This document shows, piece by piece, positions 18,087 through 26,839 of a stretch of 64,000 bases of DNA (its first letter is position 1; each line of letters opens with the position of its first letter). Origin of the DNA: JASHUC01 sp035523875 (GTDB lineage Bacteria > Pseudomonadota > Gammaproteobacteria > Steroidobacterales > Steroidobacteraceae); NCBI GenBank assembly GCA_035523875.1, contig DATKPY010000011.1:1-64000 (forward strand), read 5' to 3'. Made by a program: the position numbers and the translations under genes. Under the pieces are notes generated by a model. The model ran no database searches, was not told where the DNA came from, and saw only the letters and a program-made list of their open reading frames with translations.

Positions 18087-18728
18087 ATGAGCGCCTACAC
18101 ACAGCACAACAGCCAGTACTTCTCCCGGCGCGCGATCGTTTTCATCGTTGCCGCCGGCGTCCAGGTGATGATCGTTCTCGCGTTCTCCTCCGGTCTCGCC
18201 AACCGAGTCTTGAACATCGTCGCCCCGCCCATCCAGACCGACATCGTGCAGGAGGTGCAGAAGCGCGACCAGCCTCCGCCTCCGCCGCCGCCCAAGATGG
18301 AGCGCCCGCCGGTCGAGGTGCCGCCGCCGGAAGTGGCCATCAACGTTCCGGTCGAGACGAACTCCACCGCGATCACGGACGTGACCAATCGGCCGGTACG
18401 GAGGGCCCCGCCGGCGCCGCGGCCGGTGCACCACGCGGTGATCAGGGTCGCCTCGCTCGACATGCGCCGCTCCGGCGACCCCAATGATTACTACCCTCCC
18501 ACGTCCCGACGCCTCGAGGAGCAGGGCACCGCGATCGTCCGCGCGTGTGTCAATTCCGAGGGGCGTCTCGACGGCAGCCCGAGCATCCAGCACACCTCTG
18601 GCTCCTCACGCCTCGATGAGGCGGCGGTGAAGTACGCCTCCCACGCGCGCTACAACCCCGAGACCGAAGACGGCAGACCGGTCCCAGGGTGTACGGCGTT
18701 CAGAGTGAAGTTCGAGCTGACGGACTGA
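18087..18728 (+). CDS. tonB: TonB-family energy transducer
   Basis: Inner-membrane protein that passes proton-motive energy from ExbB/ExbD to outer-membrane TonB-dependent receptors. 213 residues: a short cytoplasmic N terminus, one membrane segment (about 16-40, IVFIVAAGVQVMIVLAF), a proline-rich periplasmic arm starting QPPPPPPPK, and a C-terminal TonB domain from about residue 125 with YPPTSRRLEEQGTAIVRA. The box YNPETEDGRPVPG is typical of the C-terminal fold. It is followed by exbB and two exbD genes. Confidence 0.93.
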   Translation: MSAYTQHNSQYFSRRAIVFIVAAGVQVMIVLAFSSGLANRVLNIVAPPIQTDIVQEVQKRDQPPPPPPPKMERPPVEVPPPEVAINVPVETNSTAITDVTNRPVRRAPPAPRPVHHAVIRVASLDMRRSGDPNDYYPPTSRRLEEQGTAIVRACVNSEGRLDGSPSIQHTSGSSRLDEAAVKYASHARYNPETEDGRPVPGCTAFRVKFELTD

Positions 18729-18746
18729 GTCGAATCGGCTTTTGAC

Positions 18747-18768
18747 AGGGGCGCATCATGGCGCCCCT
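18747..18768 (+). terminator. GC hairpin between tonB and exbB, possible partial terminator
   Basis: An 8-bp perfect stem AGGGGCGC / GCGCCCCT with a 6-base loop, followed by CGGCTTTTAC. The T run is only four bases and delayed, so this is more likely a partial terminator or RNA-stability element that lowers exbBD expression relative to tonB than a full stop. Confidence 0.4.
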
Positions 18769-18791
18769 CGGCTTTTACGATCGAGGAAACC

Positions 18792-19556
18792 ATGGAAAAC
18801 ACACCGACCGCAGCAGTTACCAATCCATACGGCGTAGGCGCGCTGGTCACCAACGGTGATCCGCTCTCTCACGGCGTGCTCATCTTGCTCGCAATCATGT
18901 CCTTCGGTTCGTGGTACGTGATCCTGACGAAGCTGTGGGACCAGCGAAAGCTCAAGCAATCCGGCAAGATCGCCGAGAAGCAGTTCTGGACTGCCCCCTC
19001 GGTCAAGGACGGCATCGAGCGCCTGAAGAAGGGTGACGATTACCGCCAGGTGGCGGAAGAGGGCGTGCGGGCGCAGTCGCACCACGACGGCCGCCTGACC
19101 GACCGCATCGACTTGAACGAGTGGATCACGATGTCCCTGCAGCGCTCCGTGAACAACGCGAGCACGCGCCTGCAGAGCGGAATGGGGTGGCTCGCTTCCG
19201 TCGGCTCGACCGCACCGTTCGTCGGTCTGTTCGGTACGGTGGTCGGCATCATCCGCGCGCTCGTGTCGATCGGCCTGTCCGGTCAGCCGAGCATCGACAA
19301 GGTGGCCGGCCCCGTGGGCGAAGCGCTCATCATGACGGCCTTCGGCCTCATCGTGGCGGTGCCAGCGGTGCTCGGATACAACTGGCTCGTCAGCCGCAAC
19401 AAGCTGGTGCTCGAGGGGCTCAGGAACTTCGCGAGCGACCTCCATGCCTATCTCATAGGCGGCGCCCGCGTCGGTGGTGCCGAAAATCTTGCTGCGCGGC
19501 CCGCTTCCGCCTCGGCGACAAGCGCGCCGGCCGCGGCTGCCGTCGGACGCAAGTAA
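18792..19556 (+). CDS. exbB: ExbB / MotA-TolQ-ExbB proton channel protein
   Basis: Pentameric inner-membrane channel component that powers TonB. The 254-residue protein has a first membrane helix at about residues 25-45 (SHGVLILLAIMSFGSWYVIL), and two more in the family block GWLASVGSTAPFVGLFGTV and ALIMTAFGLIVAVPAVLGYN. The C terminus is an Ala/Ser-rich tail. It follows tonB by 63 bp and precedes two exbD genes, a tonB-exbB-exbD-exbD layout known from Xanthomonas. Confidence 0.93.
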   Translation: MENTPTAAVTNPYGVGALVTNGDPLSHGVLILLAIMSFGSWYVILTKLWDQRKLKQSGKIAEKQFWTAPSVKDGIERLKKGDDYRQVAEEGVRAQSHHDGRLTDRIDLNEWITMSLQRSVNNASTRLQSGMGWLASVGSTAPFVGLFGTVVGIIRALVSIGLSGQPSIDKVAGPVGEALIMTAFGLIVAVPAVLGYNWLVSRNKLVLEGLRNFASDLHAYLIGGARVGGAENLAARPASASATSAPAAAAVGRK

Positions 19557-19640
19557 GCCCGAGTCCGGTATGCAGCGAACCAGAGCGCGCGACCCTGCCC
19601 GCAGCGGTCAGGGTCACGCTCCATCGAGGAATCGACTCCT

Positions 19641-20096
<456 letters not shown>

Positions 20097-20123
20097 GGCT
20101 GCCGGTTAAGGAGATCTCCGACC

Positions 20124-20543
20124 ATGTCAATGCAGGTAGGCGGCAGCGGCGAGGAAATGTGCGACATCAACACCACGCCGCTGATCGACGTGATGCTGGT
20201 GCTGCTCGTGATGCTCATCATCACGCTGCCGATCATGACTCACGCCGTGAAGCTCGATATGCCGAACGCCAATAATCCGCCCCCGCCGAACGAGCGGCCC
20301 GAGGTGATCGACCTCGAGATCGATTTCGACGGCACGGTGGTGTGGAACGGCAACGTCGTGAAGAACATCGATACGCTCGATGGGTATTTCCGCGACGAGG
20401 CTGACAAGAACCCGCAGCCGGAGATCCATCTGCGGCCCGATCCGCACGCGAAGTACGACATCGTGGCCAAGGTGCTCGCAGCCGCGCAGCGCAACCACAT
20501 GGTGAAGATCGGCTTCGTCAACGTCGCTCAATTCAGCCAATAG
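20124..20543 (+). CDS. exbD: ExbD/TolR family biopolymer transporter, second copy
   Basis: A second, diverged ExbD of 139 residues. The pore Asp is in NTTPLIDVMLVLLVMLIIT and the periplasmic domain has EIHLRPDPHAKYDIVAKVL. It carries a Pro/Asn-rich insertion NPPPPNERPEV after the membrane helix. In Xanthomonas campestris a second ExbD is dispensable for iron uptake but needed for some plant responses; whether that holds here is unknown. Confidence 0.92.
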   Translation: MSMQVGGSGEEMCDINTTPLIDVMLVLLVMLIITLPIMTHAVKLDMPNANNPPPPNERPEVIDLEIDFDGTVVWNGNVVKNIDTLDGYFRDEADKNPQPEIHLRPDPHAKYDIVAKVLAAAQRNHMVKIGFVNVAQFSQ

Positions 20544-20577
20544 CCCGCGCGTGAGGCTCAAGCCCCCTGTACCCCTC

Positions 20578-21852
20578 ATGAACACCAAGTCCAAGCTCCA
20601 ATTGAAGTCTCTCTGCGCGGTCGTCGCGATCGGGACCCTGAGCCTCACCGTGACCGCTACGGCCAGAGCCGACGAGAAAAAGCCGATGGTCACGCGGGAG
20701 GCGGCGAAGCCGCTTCAGGCGGCACAGAAGGACCTCAACGCGGGAGAGTACCGCGCTGCGCTCGCGGAGCTGCAGAAGGTCGAAGCCGACCCGAAGAAAA
20801 ACGCCTACGACACGCACGTCGTCAACGAGTTCGCGGCCTTCGCGTACGTGAAGACGGGCAATCTGGCGGAGGCGGCCAAGCGGTTCGAAGCCCTGATCGG
20901 CGATGGGTACACGCCGGCTGCGGAAGCCACCAAGCGTGTGCAGAACCTCGCGACGATCTACTACCAGCTCAAGGACTACAGCAAGGCGGCCCAGTGGGGC
21001 GAGCGGGCGATCAAGGCCGGGGGAGCCCCCTCGGATATGTACCTGATCGTGAGCCAATCCTATTACGTGTCGGGGGACTTTCAAGCTGCGCGCCGCTTCA
21101 CCGACTCGCTCGTGGGCGATGAGATCAAGCACGGAGAGACGCCGAAGGAGGGATTGCTCCAGATCGTCCTCAACGCGTGCGTGAAGATCAGCGATCAGAG
21201 CTGCATTCAGCGCTCGCTCGAGCACCTCGTCACCTACTACCCGAGACCCGAGTACTGGCAGGACCTGGTCGATACGCTCTTCAACTCGAAGACCGCGGAG
21301 AGCAGCGACACCGACCTGCTCAATATCTACCGGCTCGCCTACGCCGTGGATGCCATGACACGGGGCCAGCAGTACACCGAGATGGCACAGCTCGCGCTCG
21401 AGGCGGGATCGCCCGGGGAGGCCGAGCAGGCGCTCGAGCGGGGCTTCGCGAAGAATGCCTTCACCGACCAGCGCGATCGCGAGCGCAACGAGCGGCTCCT
21501 CGCCTCGGCCAAAAAGCAATCCGCTGCCGACCAGGCATCCCTCGACGAGCTCGCCAAGAGCGCATCGGCCGCGGCGAGCGGCGAGAAGGATGCCGCACTG
21601 GGGCTTGCGTACCTGAGCTATGGACAGTACGACAAAGCGGTCGACGCGCTGCAGGAGGGGCTCATGAAGGGCAGCGTGAAGAATCCGGCGCAGACGACGT
21701 TGCTGCTCGGCATTGCCGAGTTCAAGGCAGGCAAGCGCGACCAGGCGGTGCGGACGTTCCGCCAGGTGAGCGGCGATCCGACGCTCGTGCGCCTCGCCAA
21801 TCTTTGGAGCCTGCACGCACGCTCGGCGGACAGCCGGGTCGCGAACCGCTAG
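20578..21852 (+). CDS. Periplasmic TPR-repeat protein of the tonB operon
   Basis: A 424-residue exported protein of helical repeats. The N-terminal signal MNTKSKLQLKSLCAVVAIG, with hydrophobic core and ARA site near residue 31, supports the ATG at 20578 over the GTG at 20551. Tetratricopeptide-like repeats follow, for example DLNAGEYRAALAELQKVEA, TIYYQLKDYSKAAQWGERA and YLSYGQYDKAVDALQEGLM. It directly follows tonB-exbB-exbD-exbD and probably runs in that operon, so a scaffold role for the Ton system at the inner membrane or in the periplasm is a reasonable guess. No catalytic domain is seen. Confidence 0.82.
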   Translation: MNTKSKLQLKSLCAVVAIGTLSLTVTATARADEKKPMVTREAAKPLQAAQKDLNAGEYRAALAELQKVEADPKKNAYDTHVVNEFAAFAYVKTGNLAEAAKRFEALIGDGYTPAAEATKRVQNLATIYYQLKDYSKAAQWGERAIKAGGAPSDMYLIVSQSYYVSGDFQAARRFTDSLVGDEIKHGETPKEGLLQIVLNACVKISDQSCIQRSLEHLVTYYPRPEYWQDLVDTLFNSKTAESSDTDLLNIYRLAYAVDAMTRGQQYTEMAQLALEAGSPGEAEQALERGFAKNAFTDQRDRERNERLLASAKKQSAADQASLDELAKSASAAASGEKDAALGLAYLSYGQYDKAVDALQEGLMKGSVKNPAQTTLLLGIAEFKAGKRDQAVRTFRQVSGDPTLVRLANLWSLHARSADSRVANR

Positions 21853-21871
21853 CTCGATCAGGAGCCACCCC

Positions 21872-22354
21872 ATGGCGATCAAGGCCGGCGATCGGATGCC
21901 GCAAGGCACCTTCAAGACGATGAGCAAGGACGGTCCCAAGGACCTCGCCAGCGAGGAGCTCTTCAAGGGAAAGAAGGTCGTCCTGTTCTCGGTTCCCGGT
22001 GCATTCACCCCGACCTGCGACGCGAAGCACCTTCCGGGCTTCGTGCAGCTGGCCGACCAGCTCAAGGCGAAGGGCGTCGACACGATTGCCTGCATGGCCG
22101 TGAACGACGTGTTCGTCATGAACGCCTGGGGGAAGGCCTCCGGTGTCGGCGACCGCGTGCTGATGCTCGCCGACGGCAACGGTGAGTACGCCAAGGCGCT
22201 CGGCCTCACCCTGGATGCGAGCCGCTTCGGCATGGGCACACGCGGTCAGCGCTTTGCGATCGTCGCCGAGGACGGCATCGCCAAGCAGGTGCACATCGAG
22301 GCACCGGGAGAGTTCAAGGTCTCGGCGGCCGAGAACATACTCGGGAGCCTGTAA
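21872..22354 (+). CDS. Peroxiredoxin, Prx5/PMP20 type
   Basis: Thiol peroxidase that reduces H2O2 and organic hydroperoxides. 160 residues with the peroxidatic Cys49 in FSVPGAFTPTCDAKHLPGF and the closing Arg in the GTRGQRFAIV region. Cys74 (TIACMAVND) could act as second redox Cys. It lies 19 bp downstream of the TPR gene on the same strand, so it may be co-transcribed with the Ton operon. No terminator is visible in the 60 bp before the convergent etfA. Confidence 0.94.
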   Translation: MAIKAGDRMPQGTFKTMSKDGPKDLASEELFKGKKVVLFSVPGAFTPTCDAKHLPGFVQLADQLKAKGVDTIACMAVNDVFVMNAWGKASGVGDRVLMLADGNGEYAKALGLTLDASRFGMGTRGQRFAIVAEDGIAKQVHIEAPGEFKVSAAENILGSL

Positions 22355-22414
22355 TCGGGAGTCTGGGAGTCGCGAAAGCGCAGTCCGCGCGCACTCCACG
22401 CGCAGAGCGAGGGG

Positions 22415-23356
22415 TCAGGAGAGCAGCTTCTCCAGCTCTGGCACGATCTGAAAGAGATCGCCGACGAGCCCGATATCCGCGATCTCGAAGATCGGCGCCT
22501 CGGCATCCTTGTTGATCGCGACGATCGTGCGCGCGTCCTTGATGCCCGTGAGGTGCTGGATGGCCCCCGAGATGCCCACGGCGATGTAAAGCTCCGGGGC
22601 GATGATCTTCCCGGTCTGACCGACCTGCATCTCGTTCGGAGCGTAGCCGGCGTCCACGGCCGCGCGCGAGGCGCCGACGGCCGCGCCGAGCAGGCCGGCG
22701 AGCCGGTAGAGGATCCGGAAGCCTTCGGCGCTGCCGAGTGCGCGTCCCCCGGAGACGACCCGCCGGGCGGTCTGCAGATCCGGCCGGTCGCTCGCGGCCT
22801 CCGAGACTTTGAGGAAGCGCGTGCGGCTAGGCAGCGTCAGCTCGAGCTGTAACGACTCGATCACCGCCGTGCCGCCCGCGGGCGCAGCGGCGAACGAGGC
22901 CGTGCGCACGGTGCCCACGACCTGGGAAGCGCGCTCGAGCTCGACCGTGGCAATCGCGTTGGCCGCGTAGACCGGGCGGCGAAATCGCAACGCGCCCTCG
23001 ACCGCCATGATATCGCTCACTTGCGGGGCATCGAGCAGTGCCGCAAGGCGCGGCATCAGATCCTTGCCGAACGTCGTCGAAGGTCCGAGCACGTGCGTGA
23101 AGCCGCGTGCCGCTTGGGCGAGCTGCGGAGCGAGAATCTCGGCAATGGGGTGCGCGTTCGCCGGGTGCTCGATTTTCACGACCCGATCGACCCCTGCGAT
23201 TGCGGCGGCCTGTGCCGCAACCGCCGAGGCATCCGCCGCGCACACCACCACCGTGACGCGCGGTTGGGGAAGCTCCCGCGCGCAGGTCACGCATTTGGCC
23301 GTGCTGGGGTTGAGCGTCCTGCCGTCGTGCTCCCCGACGACGAGAATCTCCGCCAC
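22415..23356 (-). CDS. etfA: Electron transfer flavoprotein alpha subunit
   Basis: FAD-carrying subunit of ETF, which moves electrons from acyl-CoA and other dehydrogenases to ETF:quinone oxidoreductase. 313 residues. The C-terminal FAD domain has VSGGRALGSAEGFRILYRL, VGQTGKIIAPELYIAVGISG and INKDAEAPIFEIADIG. The start is GTG (23354-23356, MAEILVVGEH), sharing a base with the etfB stop. Confidence 0.96.
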   Translation of the reverse strand: MAEILVVGEHDGRTLNPSTAKCVTCARELPQPRVTVVVCAADASAVAAQAAAIAGVDRVVKIEHPANAHPIAEILAPQLAQAARGFTHVLGPSTTFGKDLMPRLAALLDAPQVSDIMAVEGALRFRRPVYAANAIATVELERASQVVGTVRTASFAAAPAGGTAVIESLQLELTLPSRTRFLKVSEAASDRPDLQTARRVVSGGRALGSAEGFRILYRLAGLLGAAVGASRAAVDAGYAPNEMQVGQTGKIIAPELYIAVGISGAIQHLTGIKDARTIVAINKDAEAPIFEIADIGLVGDLFQIVPELEKLLS

Positions 23357-24120
23357 TAGAGGAGCCCCTTGTGCCGCAGCGCCGCGAGGAGCTCCGCGGC
23401 GTCCTTGACGAGGATCCCCTTCTGGCGCTGCGGAGGCGGCTCGTAGCGCACGGCACGCACCCGCGCACGCGGCTCGATTCCGAGGGCGCCGAGACTCAGT
23501 GTCTCGAGGGGCTTTTTCTTCGCTTTCATGATCTCCGGCAGCTTCACGTAGCGGGGCTCATTGAGGCGCAGATCCGTCGTGAACACCGCCGGAAGCTCAA
23601 CCTCGATCGTCTCCAGGCCGGCATCGACCTCGCGTGTGACCGTCGCCTGCTCGCCGCGCAACTCGATCCTGGAGGCGAAGGTGGCCTGCGGCCGGTCCCA
23701 GAGGGCGGCGAGCATCGGGCCCGTCTGGCTGTTGTCATCGTCGATCGCCTGTTTGCCGAGGATCACCATGAACGGCTGCTCGCGCTCAATGAGCGCGAGG
23801 AGGATGCGGGCGATCGTCGCAGGCTCGAGCTCCGCATCGGTACCGGGCGATGCGGTCTCGACGAGCAGCGCGCGATCCGCGCCCATCGCGAGCGCCGTGC
23901 GCAGCTGCTGCTGACAATCGCTCGTGCCGATGCTCGCGACGACGACTTCGCCGGCGGCGCCGCGCTCGCGGATCCGCAGCGCCTCCTCGAGCGCGATCTC
24001 GTCGAACGGATTGATGCTCATCTTCACGCCTTCCGTGGCGATGCCCGTGCCGTCCGGCTTGACGCGAACGCGCACGTTGTAGTCGACGACGCGCTTGATG
24101 CCTACCAGGATCCGCTTCAT
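23356..24120 (-). CDS. etfB: Electron transfer flavoprotein beta subunit
   Basis: AMP-binding subunit of ETF. 254 residues with the family start MKRILVGIKRVVDYNVRVRV, the region NPFDEIALEEALRIRE, and the binding loop LGKQAIDDDNSQTGPMLAA. It starts 25 bp after the IclR regulator stop, so the regulator and etfBA may be one transcript. Confidence 0.96.
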   Translation of the reverse strand: MKRILVGIKRVVDYNVRVRVKPDGTGIATEGVKMSINPFDEIALEEALRIRERGAAGEVVVASIGTSDCQQQLRTALAMGADRALLVETASPGTDAELEPATIARILLALIEREQPFMVILGKQAIDDDNSQTGPMLAALWDRPQATFASRIELRGEQATVTREVDAGLETIEVELPAVFTTDLRLNEPRYVKLPEIMKAKKKPLETLSLGALGIEPRARVRAVRYEPPPQRQKGILVKDAAELLAALRHKGLL

Positions 24121-24145
24121 TTCCGGTCGGTCGCGGCGCGCATCG

Positions 24146-24955
24146 CTAGGCGGCGTTCGCAGCGGCGCGGTGCGGAGGATTGCTTTGCTGCTCGACGAAC
24201 TTTACCCGGATGCGGTGTGCCGTGTCGCGCAGGCGGGGCACGAACCGCTCCACCGCGGTTCGCTGCGGGACCGCGGAGGCGGCGTAGCGTACGGCAACGG
24301 TCGCGAGCACGCGTTCCTCGACGAGCACGGGCACGGCCATCGCGATCTCCTCGGATACGCGCCGCGTGCGCACGGCCGTGGCGAAGCCTTGCTCGCGCGT
24401 CTCGTCGAGGATCCGGTCCACCTCGGAGCGGCTGCGCGCGAGGCGGTCCTCCTCGCGCTGCGAGCGGCTCAGAATGTCAAGCAGGCAATCGCGCTGCTCG
24501 GCGGAGCAGAATGCGAGATACGCGCGTCCGGAGGAGGTCGTGAGCAGCGGGATGCGGTATCCCGCGCTCAGGCGCTCCACGGCGAGCGGGCTCGCATGAT
24601 CAGTGGTATCGCGCACCAGCATCGAGGTGCCCGACGGCGAGGACAGCGACACGGGCCAAACGATCTCCTTGCACAGATCGTTGATGCACGGGCGCGCGAT
24701 CTGCGTCACCCATGCCTCGTCGTCGAATCCGTCGGCGAGTCCGCGCACCATCACGGTGAGCCGATACCGATCGTCGGTGGAGTCGCGATAGACATAGCCG
24801 GCCTGGCTCAGCGTCTCGAGGATGCGGTAAGTGGTGGTGCGAGGGAGCTTGATCTCGCTCGTGACTTCGGACACTGTCGCTCCATCGCGTCGGTTGAGGA
24901 CCGCGAGCGCGTCGAGGCCGCGCATGAGCGCGCGAATGGGACGGGTGGATTCCAT
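24146..24955 (-). CDS. IclR-family transcriptional regulator
   Basis: 269-residue regulator with an N-terminal winged helix-turn-helix (about 10-70, with TVSEVTSEIKLPRTTTYRIL) and a C-terminal IclR effector domain, for example TTSSGRAYLAFCSAEQRDCLL. The start is MESTRPIRA (24953-24955); upstream in-frame Met codons at 25030 and before fall in the promoter region. It lies upstream of etfBA on the same strand and divergent from the Opp-type transporter. Either could be its target; the effector is unknown. Confidence 0.9.
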   Translation of the reverse strand: MESTRPIRALMRGLDALAVLNRRDGATVSEVTSEIKLPRTTTYRILETLSQAGYVYRDSTDDRYRLTVMVRGLADGFDDEAWVTQIARPCINDLCKEIVWPVSLSSPSGTSMLVRDTTDHASPLAVERLSAGYRIPLLTTSSGRAYLAFCSAEQRDCLLDILSRSQREEDRLARSRSEVDRILDETREQGFATAVRTRRVSEEIAMAVPVLVEERVLATVAVRYAASAVPQRTAVERFVPRLRDTAHRIRVKFVEQQSNPPHRAAANAA

Positions 24956-24990
24956 GAGTGTAAGTGCCGGCTTTTTTGTGGGGGTGCGGA

Positions 24991-25020
24991 AGTGTAGAAA
25001 GCGGACGCTCGCATGTCCAA
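24991..25020 (-). promoter_or_regulatory. Promoter candidate for the iclR-etfBA transcript
   Basis: On the minus strand TTGGAC (25020-25015), 18 bp, TACACT (24996-24991). Transcription would begin near 24984, about 30 bases upstream of the regulator ATG. Confidence 0.5.
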
Positions 25021-25033
25021 CGTGTTGCACACG
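25021..25033. promoter_or_regulatory. Palindrome in the iclR/opp divergent region, possible IclR site
   Basis: CGTGTTGCACACG is a perfect 5-3-5 inverted repeat directly upstream of the regulator -35 box, between the two divergent transcripts. IclR-type proteins often bind short palindromes in such places. At five base pairs per arm chance is possible, so this is a candidate only. Confidence 0.35.
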
Positions 25034-25065
25034 CGCATCGGGCCCATACTGCCGCTGACCCCATT

Positions 25066-25986
25066 ATGCTCGCCTACGCGTTGCGCCGTGCCGTCGCCAT
25101 CGTCCCAACTCTTTTTCTGATCGTAACAGTCGTCTTCTTTTTGTTGCGGCTCGCCCCGGGCGGCCCATTCGATGCCGAGCAGGGACTGCCGCGGGAGATC
25201 AAAGCGAACCTCGAAGCGGCGTACGGCCTCGATCGGCCGCTCGCCGTGCAGTACGGGCGCTACCTCGCGGGCCTGTTGCGCGGCGATCTGGGCCCATCGC
25301 TCAAGATGCGCGACGTACAGGTCTCGGCGCTCATCGCGCGCGGCTTCCCGATCAGCGCGACTCTGGGGGCGAGCGCCGTGCTGCTTGCCCTGTTTGCGGG
25401 CATTCCCCTGGGGGTCGCCTCGGCACTGCGCCGCGGCAAAACCGCCGACCATCTCGCGATGGCTTTCACCTCCCTCGGGCTCGCGCTGCCGAGCTTCGTC
25501 ATCGCCCCGTTTCTCGTACTCGTCTTCGCGGTGCGGCTGCGATGGTTTCCGGCCGGCGGATGGCAGGCCGACGCGAGCCACCTCACGCTTCCGGCGCTCA
25601 CTCTGGCGCTCCCGGTGATCGCCTACATCGCACGGCTCACGCGCGGGAGCCTGCTCGAGGTGCTGCGGGCCGACTTCATCCGCACGGCCCGATCCAAAGG
25701 GATTCCCGAGGCGCAGGTCATTCTGCGCCACGCACTGCGCCCGGCGCTGCTGCCGGTCGTGAGCTTTCTCGGCCCCGCGGTTGCGGCCGTCGTAACCGGC
25801 TCCCTCGTGGTTGAGACCGTATTCGGGCTGCCCGGCACGGGACGCTATCTGGTCGATGGAGCGATCGACCGCGACTATCCGCTCGTCATGGGCATGGTCA
25901 TCCTTTATGGGGCGCTCACGCTCCTCGCGAATCTCGCCGCCGACTTGCTCTACGGGTGGCTCGATCCCCGGGTGCGTCATGGATGA
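25066..25986 (+). CDS. ABC transporter permease, peptide/nickel (OppB/DppB) type
   Basis: 306-residue inner-membrane permease. It starts MLAYALRRAVAIVPTLFLIV, the standard OppB N terminus, has about six membrane helices, and a coupling (EAA) loop at LRADFIRTARSKGIPEAQVI. The ending GAIDRDYPLVMGMVILYGAL is typical of the family. ATG at 25066 is preferred to the upstream in-frame ATG at 24964, which lies within the divergent promoter. First gene of a transporter operon divergent from iclR. Confidence 0.93.
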   Translation: MLAYALRRAVAIVPTLFLIVTVVFFLLRLAPGGPFDAEQGLPREIKANLEAAYGLDRPLAVQYGRYLAGLLRGDLGPSLKMRDVQVSALIARGFPISATLGASAVLLALFAGIPLGVASALRRGKTADHLAMAFTSLGLALPSFVIAPFLVLVFAVRLRWFPAGGWQADASHLTLPALTLALPVIAYIARLTRGSLLEVLRADFIRTARSKGIPEAQVILRHALRPALLPVVSFLGPAVAAVVTGSLVVETVFGLPGTGRYLVDGAIDRDYPLVMGMVILYGALTLLANLAADLLYGWLDPRVRHG

Positions 25987-26839
25987 GACGCTCACGAGCG
26001 GGGCCTGGAGCCGCTCGTGGGAGCGATTGCGGCGCGATCGCTCGCTGCGCGTTGCCGCGGCGCTCCTCATCGGGATCGCCGCACTCGCGTTGGTCGGTCC
26101 GAGCCTGAGCCCGTATGCGTACGACAAGCTCGACTGGCAGCACATCGCGAGCCCGCCGTTGGCGAGCGGTCACTGGCTCGGCACCGATCGGCTCGGCCGC
26201 GACCTATACGTGCGGATGCTCTACGGCGTGCGCATCTCACTCGCCATCGGCATGACCGCGACCAGCGTGAGCGTGCTCATCGGACTCGCCTGGGGTGCGA
26301 CGGCGGGCTACCTCGGTGGGCGCATCGACGGGGCGATGATGCGCATCGTCGATGTGCTCAACTCCCTCCCGCTCCTGTTCGTCGTGATCGCGCTCTCGAC
26401 GCTGTTCGCGCGGGGAAATCCCTACGTGCTGTTCGCATCCATCGGCGCGGTGGGCTGGATCACGATGGCGCGCATCGCACGCGGTCAGGCCCTCGCGCTG
26501 CGCCACAAGGAGTACATCGAGGCCGCGCGCGTGAGCGGAGCCGGTACCGCGTACATCCTGCGCCGCCATGTGGTGCCGAACGTGCTCGGACCGGTGATTG
26601 TCTACGCGGCGCTCACCGTGCCGCAGATGATCCTCTTTGAGAGCTTCTTGAGCTTTCTCGGACTGGGAGTGCAGGAGCCGCTTGCGAGCCTCGGGAGCTT
26701 GATCCGCGACGGCGCCAACGAGATGGAATCGGCCCCGTGGATGCTGCTCGTGCCCGCGACACTCCTCGTGCTGCTGCTGATCGGCTTCAACCTGCTCGGC
26801 GACGGACTGAGCGATGCCCTCGACCCCCATGGGGAATGA
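25979..26839 (+). CDS. ABC transporter permease, OppC/DppC type
   Basis: 286-residue partner permease. It has the OppC-specific N-terminal helix, HWLGTDRLGRDLYVRMLYG before the transmembrane core, and the coupling loop EYIEAARVSGAGTAYILRRH. Its ATG at 25979 overlaps the oppB stop by 8 bp. The stop overlaps the start of the ATPase gene. Confidence 0.93.
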   Translation: MDETLTSGAWSRSWERLRRDRSLRVAAALLIGIAALALVGPSLSPYAYDKLDWQHIASPPLASGHWLGTDRLGRDLYVRMLYGVRISLAIGMTATSVSVLIGLAWGATAGYLGGRIDGAMMRIVDVLNSLPLLFVVIALSTLFARGNPYVLFASIGAVGWITMARIARGQALALRHKEYIEAARVSGAGTAYILRRHVVPNVLGPVIVYAALTVPQMILFESFLSFLGLGVQEPLASLGSLIRDGANEMESAPWMLLVPATLLVLLLIGFNLLGDGLSDALDPHGE

